Of a stretch of DNA of 6,754 nucleotides, positions 4,962 to 6,754 are shown one piece after another. Numbering within the stretch: the stretch's first letter is position 1; each line of letters starts with the position of its first letter. The DNA is taken from positions 1 through 6,754 of the forward strand of contig JAURMY010000302.1 of the NCBI GenBank assembly GCA_030830465.1, written 5' to 3'. The DNA is from Alphaproteobacteria bacterium (GTDB taxonomy: Bacteria; Pseudomonadota; Alphaproteobacteria; Rhodobacterales; Rhodobacteraceae). The translations under genes and the position numbers were made by a program. Under the pieces are notes generated by a model. That model did not search any database. It saw only the letters and a list, made by a program, of their open reading frames with translations, and was not told the DNA's origin.

Positions 4962-6119
4962 TTGACCCCTGACCAGATATTCGACGTTTTTGGTGCAGCC
5001 TGTTCCGATCCGCTGGCCTATGCCCGCGCTTGGAAAGACCGGACTGGGCGCAAGGTGATCGGGTCATTTCCGATGAATTTTCCTGGCGAACTGGCGCATG
5101 CTTCAGGCGCTTTGCCGATGATTTTGCAGGAATCCGACGCCCAGATCACCATGGGCCACGGGTTGCTGTTTCCGTTTTACTGCGGCTATACGCGGTCGAT
5201 GGTCGATCAGGCCGCCTGTGGCGAATTCAAGGTGCTGGACGCGATCATGTTCGGCGATCACTGCGTGCAATTGCTGGGGGCGGCGGATGCAATCCGCATG
5301 TCACTGACCGAAACCCGGGTGATCTTTTTCCAACTGATCAGTTCCATGTGCGATCCCTGGACCCAAGGCCGGGCTGAGGAAAGTTTTCAGGCCCTGAAGG
5401 CCGAGCTTGAGGATTTCATCGGCACACCCGTCAGCGAAGCGGCGCTGCACGCGGCGATCAAGCTGTTCAACCACAACCGGACCCTGATCCGCCAGCTTTA
5501 CGAGATGCGAAAATCCGGGCAGGCCCCGGTCAGCGCGGTGCAGATGCAATATGTCGTCAAAGCCTCGATGGTAATGGACAAGGCCGAACATACGGCGCTG
5601 GTCGCAGGACTGGTGGATCATTTCGCAGCCCGTCCAGTTACGTCACAGCGCGGCGTCCGCCTGCACCTGTCCGGGCATTTCTGTCAGGCCCCAAAGCGCG
5701 AAGTTCTGGACATGATCGAGGATTGCGGCGCGATTATCGTCGGTGACGATCTGTATCACGGCTTTCGCTATATCTCGACCGACGTGCCGGAAACCGGCGA
5801 TCCGGTCAAAGCGCTGGCGAAATGGTATCTGGACCGCAACACCGGCGTGCCCTGCCCGACCCGGGTGCAGAACAATGTCGATTGGGATGCCTTCCTGCTG
5901 GACGCGATGGCGCAGGAACGGGCCGAGGGCATGATCGTGCTGATGGCCAAGTTCTGCGAGCCGCACATGTATTATTACCCCGAGGTCAAGGAAGCCTTCG
6001 AGAAAAAGGGCGTGCCGCATCTGTTGATCGAAACCGAGCATGAAAGCATGGCGATCGAAAGCCTGAAAACCCGGGTCGAGACCTTTATCGAAATCGTCAA
6101 ACGCCGCGAAGCCGCGTAA
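4962..6119 (+). CDS. Benzoyl-CoA reductase subunit C-like protein (HgdB / 2-hydroxyacyl-CoA dehydratase D-component family)
   Basis: A 385-residue protein, about the length of BcrC/BadD. In class I benzoyl-CoA reductase, subunits B and C bind substrate and Fe-S clusters, while A and D hydrolyse ATP to drive low-potential electrons into the aromatic ring. Family marks are the N-terminal FPGELAHASGALP (40-52), CGYTR (74-78), GDDLYHGFRY (261-270) and KFCEPHMYYYPEVKEAF (330-346). Cys74, Cys101 and Cys332 fall at spacings like those of the three cluster ligands of 2-hydroxyisocaproyl-CoA dehydratase, so a [4Fe-4S] cluster is likely. The start is TTG: GGAG lies 7 bp upstream, an in-frame stop at 4932-4934 blocks extension, and the next Met (38) falls inside a conserved motif. 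The next gene begins 12 bp after the stop. The alternative is a 2-hydroxyacyl-CoA dehydratase subunit; the reductase is preferred because of the partner gene. The family is firm, the exact substrate open. Confidence 0.85.
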   Translation: MTPDQIFDVFGAACSDPLAYARAWKDRTGRKVIGSFPMNFPGELAHASGALPMILQESDAQITMGHGLLFPFYCGYTRSMVDQAACGEFKVLDAIMFGDHCVQLLGAADAIRMSLTETRVIFFQLISSMCDPWTQGRAEESFQALKAELEDFIGTPVSEAALHAAIKLFNHNRTLIRQLYEMRKSGQAPVSAVQMQYVVKASMVMDKAEHTALVAGLVDHFAARPVTSQRGVRLHLSGHFCQAPKREVLDMIEDCGAIIVGDDLYHGFRYISTDVPETGDPVKALAKWYLDRNTGVPCPTRVQNNVDWDAFLLDAMAQERAEGMIVLMAKFCEPHMYYYPEVKEAFEKKGVPHLLIETEHESMAIESLKTRVETFIEIVKRREAA

Positions 6120-6131
6120 GGAAATCTGACC

Positions 6132-6754
6132 ATGAACATCAATGTCACTCCGGACCGTCGCGCCAACAAGCTGAAATCGACCCGCATCGCGGGCAGGCTG
6201 GTGAATGAATACTGGGATATGGTCTGGCGGGCCAAGGCCGAGGGCAAGCTGATCTGCTGGTATGAAGGGTCCGCGATCAACCCGTTCCTAGAGGCCGCCG
6301 ATATCTGCTGGGTGCATGGCGAAGCATATTCCGCCATGCTGGCCGCGCGGCATCAGGAAGGTCCGGCCCAACGCGCCGCCGAAGAACGGGGTTACATGCA
6401 GGAACTGTGTTCCTATGCCCGCACCCATCTGGGCTGTGCGGTCAGCAACCAGCGCACCCGCAACGACAGCGATATCGGTGTGACCCGCGCGCCCGACGAC
6501 AATGATCTGGCCTCGAAACTGCCGCCGCCCGACATGATCATTTCGGCCTATGCCTATTGCTCGACCGGGCAACAGTGGGATGAGATGACCAGCCGCATTT
6601 TCGGCAAGAAGATCCCGATCTTCAACGTGTCGCTGCCGTGGATCTGGGGGGCCAAACCCGATGCCGGTTATCTGCGCGGCCAGGAATGGCAGGAAACCAG
6701 CGCCTATGTTGCCCGACAGTTGAACGATATGGTGAAATTCATCGAGGAACGCAC
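6132..6754 (+). CDS. Benzoyl-CoA reductase subunit B-like protein, 5' part (runs off window)
   Basis: Open from the ATG at 6132 to the window edge, giving 207 residues without a stop; BcrB/BadE-type subunits are about 430 long, so roughly half is present. Features that recall class I benzoyl-CoA reductase subunit B rather than 2-hydroxyacyl-CoA dehydratases are WYEGSAINPFLEAADICW (43-60), HGEAYSAMLAARH (62-74), the ELCSYARTHLGC segment (91-102) and AYCSTGQQWDEM (141-152). Cys93 and Cys143 sit where family members hold cluster ligands; the third would lie beyond the window. The start has AAGGAAA overlapping the upstream stop codon, so the gene is translated with the subunit C-like partner 12 bp away. 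In Thauera-type operons the order is bcrC, bcrB, bcrA, bcrD, and this pair matches the first two. It would form the catalytic heterodimer with its neighbour in the cytosol. The assignment is by motif recall, not by alignment. Confidence 0.82.
   Translation, partial: MNINVTPDRRANKLKSTRIAGRLVNEYWDMVWRAKAEGKLICWYEGSAINPFLEAADICWVHGEAYSAMLAARHQEGPAQRAAEERGYMQELCSYARTHLGCAVSNQRTRNDSDIGVTRAPDDNDLASKLPPPDMIISAYAYCSTGQQWDEMTSRIFGKKIPIFNVSLPWIWGAKPDAGYLRGQEWQETSAYVARQLNDMVKFIEER

Noticed and set aside
4962..6119. Assignment as a glutaconate- or lactate-type 2-hydroxyacyl-CoA dehydratase subunit
   Set aside because: Not fully excluded, but less likely. The downstream partner has subunit-B-like motifs (YEGS, HGEAYSAMLAARH, CSYARTHLGC) and the gene order of benzoyl-CoA reductase.

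Overview
The window looks like chromosomal DNA from a GC-rich, Rhodobacterales-like alphaproteobacterium. That placement rests on base composition, codon style and the types of regulator and CoA enzymes present; no 16S or other marker is in view. Every gene that can be assigned acts on acyl-CoA thioesters, apart from one TetR regulator, so this reads as a catabolic island for a carboxylic acid processed as its CoA ester.

Left part (1-2804): the 5' end of a crotonase-family gene points left and off the window. It is divergent from a three-gene operon pointing right: acyl-CoA dehydrogenase (408-1562), a second crotonase (1612-2346) and a MaoC-type hot-dog hydratase (2343-2804, ATGA overlap). 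The divergent promoter region (about 298-383) holds two copies of the palindrome TGGTNNNACCA. Each lies between the -35 and -10 of one of the two promoters, which suggests common repression by one regulator.

Middle (2805-4748): a TetR-family regulator (best start 2896) converges on an alpha-methylacyl-CoA racemase-like gene on the minus strand. Their stop codons overlap by four bases (3600-3603).

Right part (4749-6754): a 213-bp, comparatively AT-rich divergent spacer leads into two rightward genes of the HgdB / 2-hydroxyacyl-CoA dehydratase D-component family. They are most like subunits C and B of class I (ATP-dependent) benzoyl-CoA reductase. The first is complete with a TTG start (4962-6119). 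The second (6132 onward) is cut by the window edge. The C-then-B order matches bcrCBAD operons, so the two ATPase/electron-activating subunits would be expected just downstream, out of view.

Together the genes suggest reductive dearomatisation (or radical dehydration) of an aryl- or alkenyl-CoA, followed by dehydrogenation and hydration of the product. The racemase would handle an alpha-branched intermediate. No CoA ligase, 3-hydroxyacyl-CoA dehydrogenase, thiolase, ring hydrolase or ferredoxin gene is visible, so the substrate cannot be fixed from this window. No RNA genes, mobile elements, CRISPR arrays or convincing terminators were seen.
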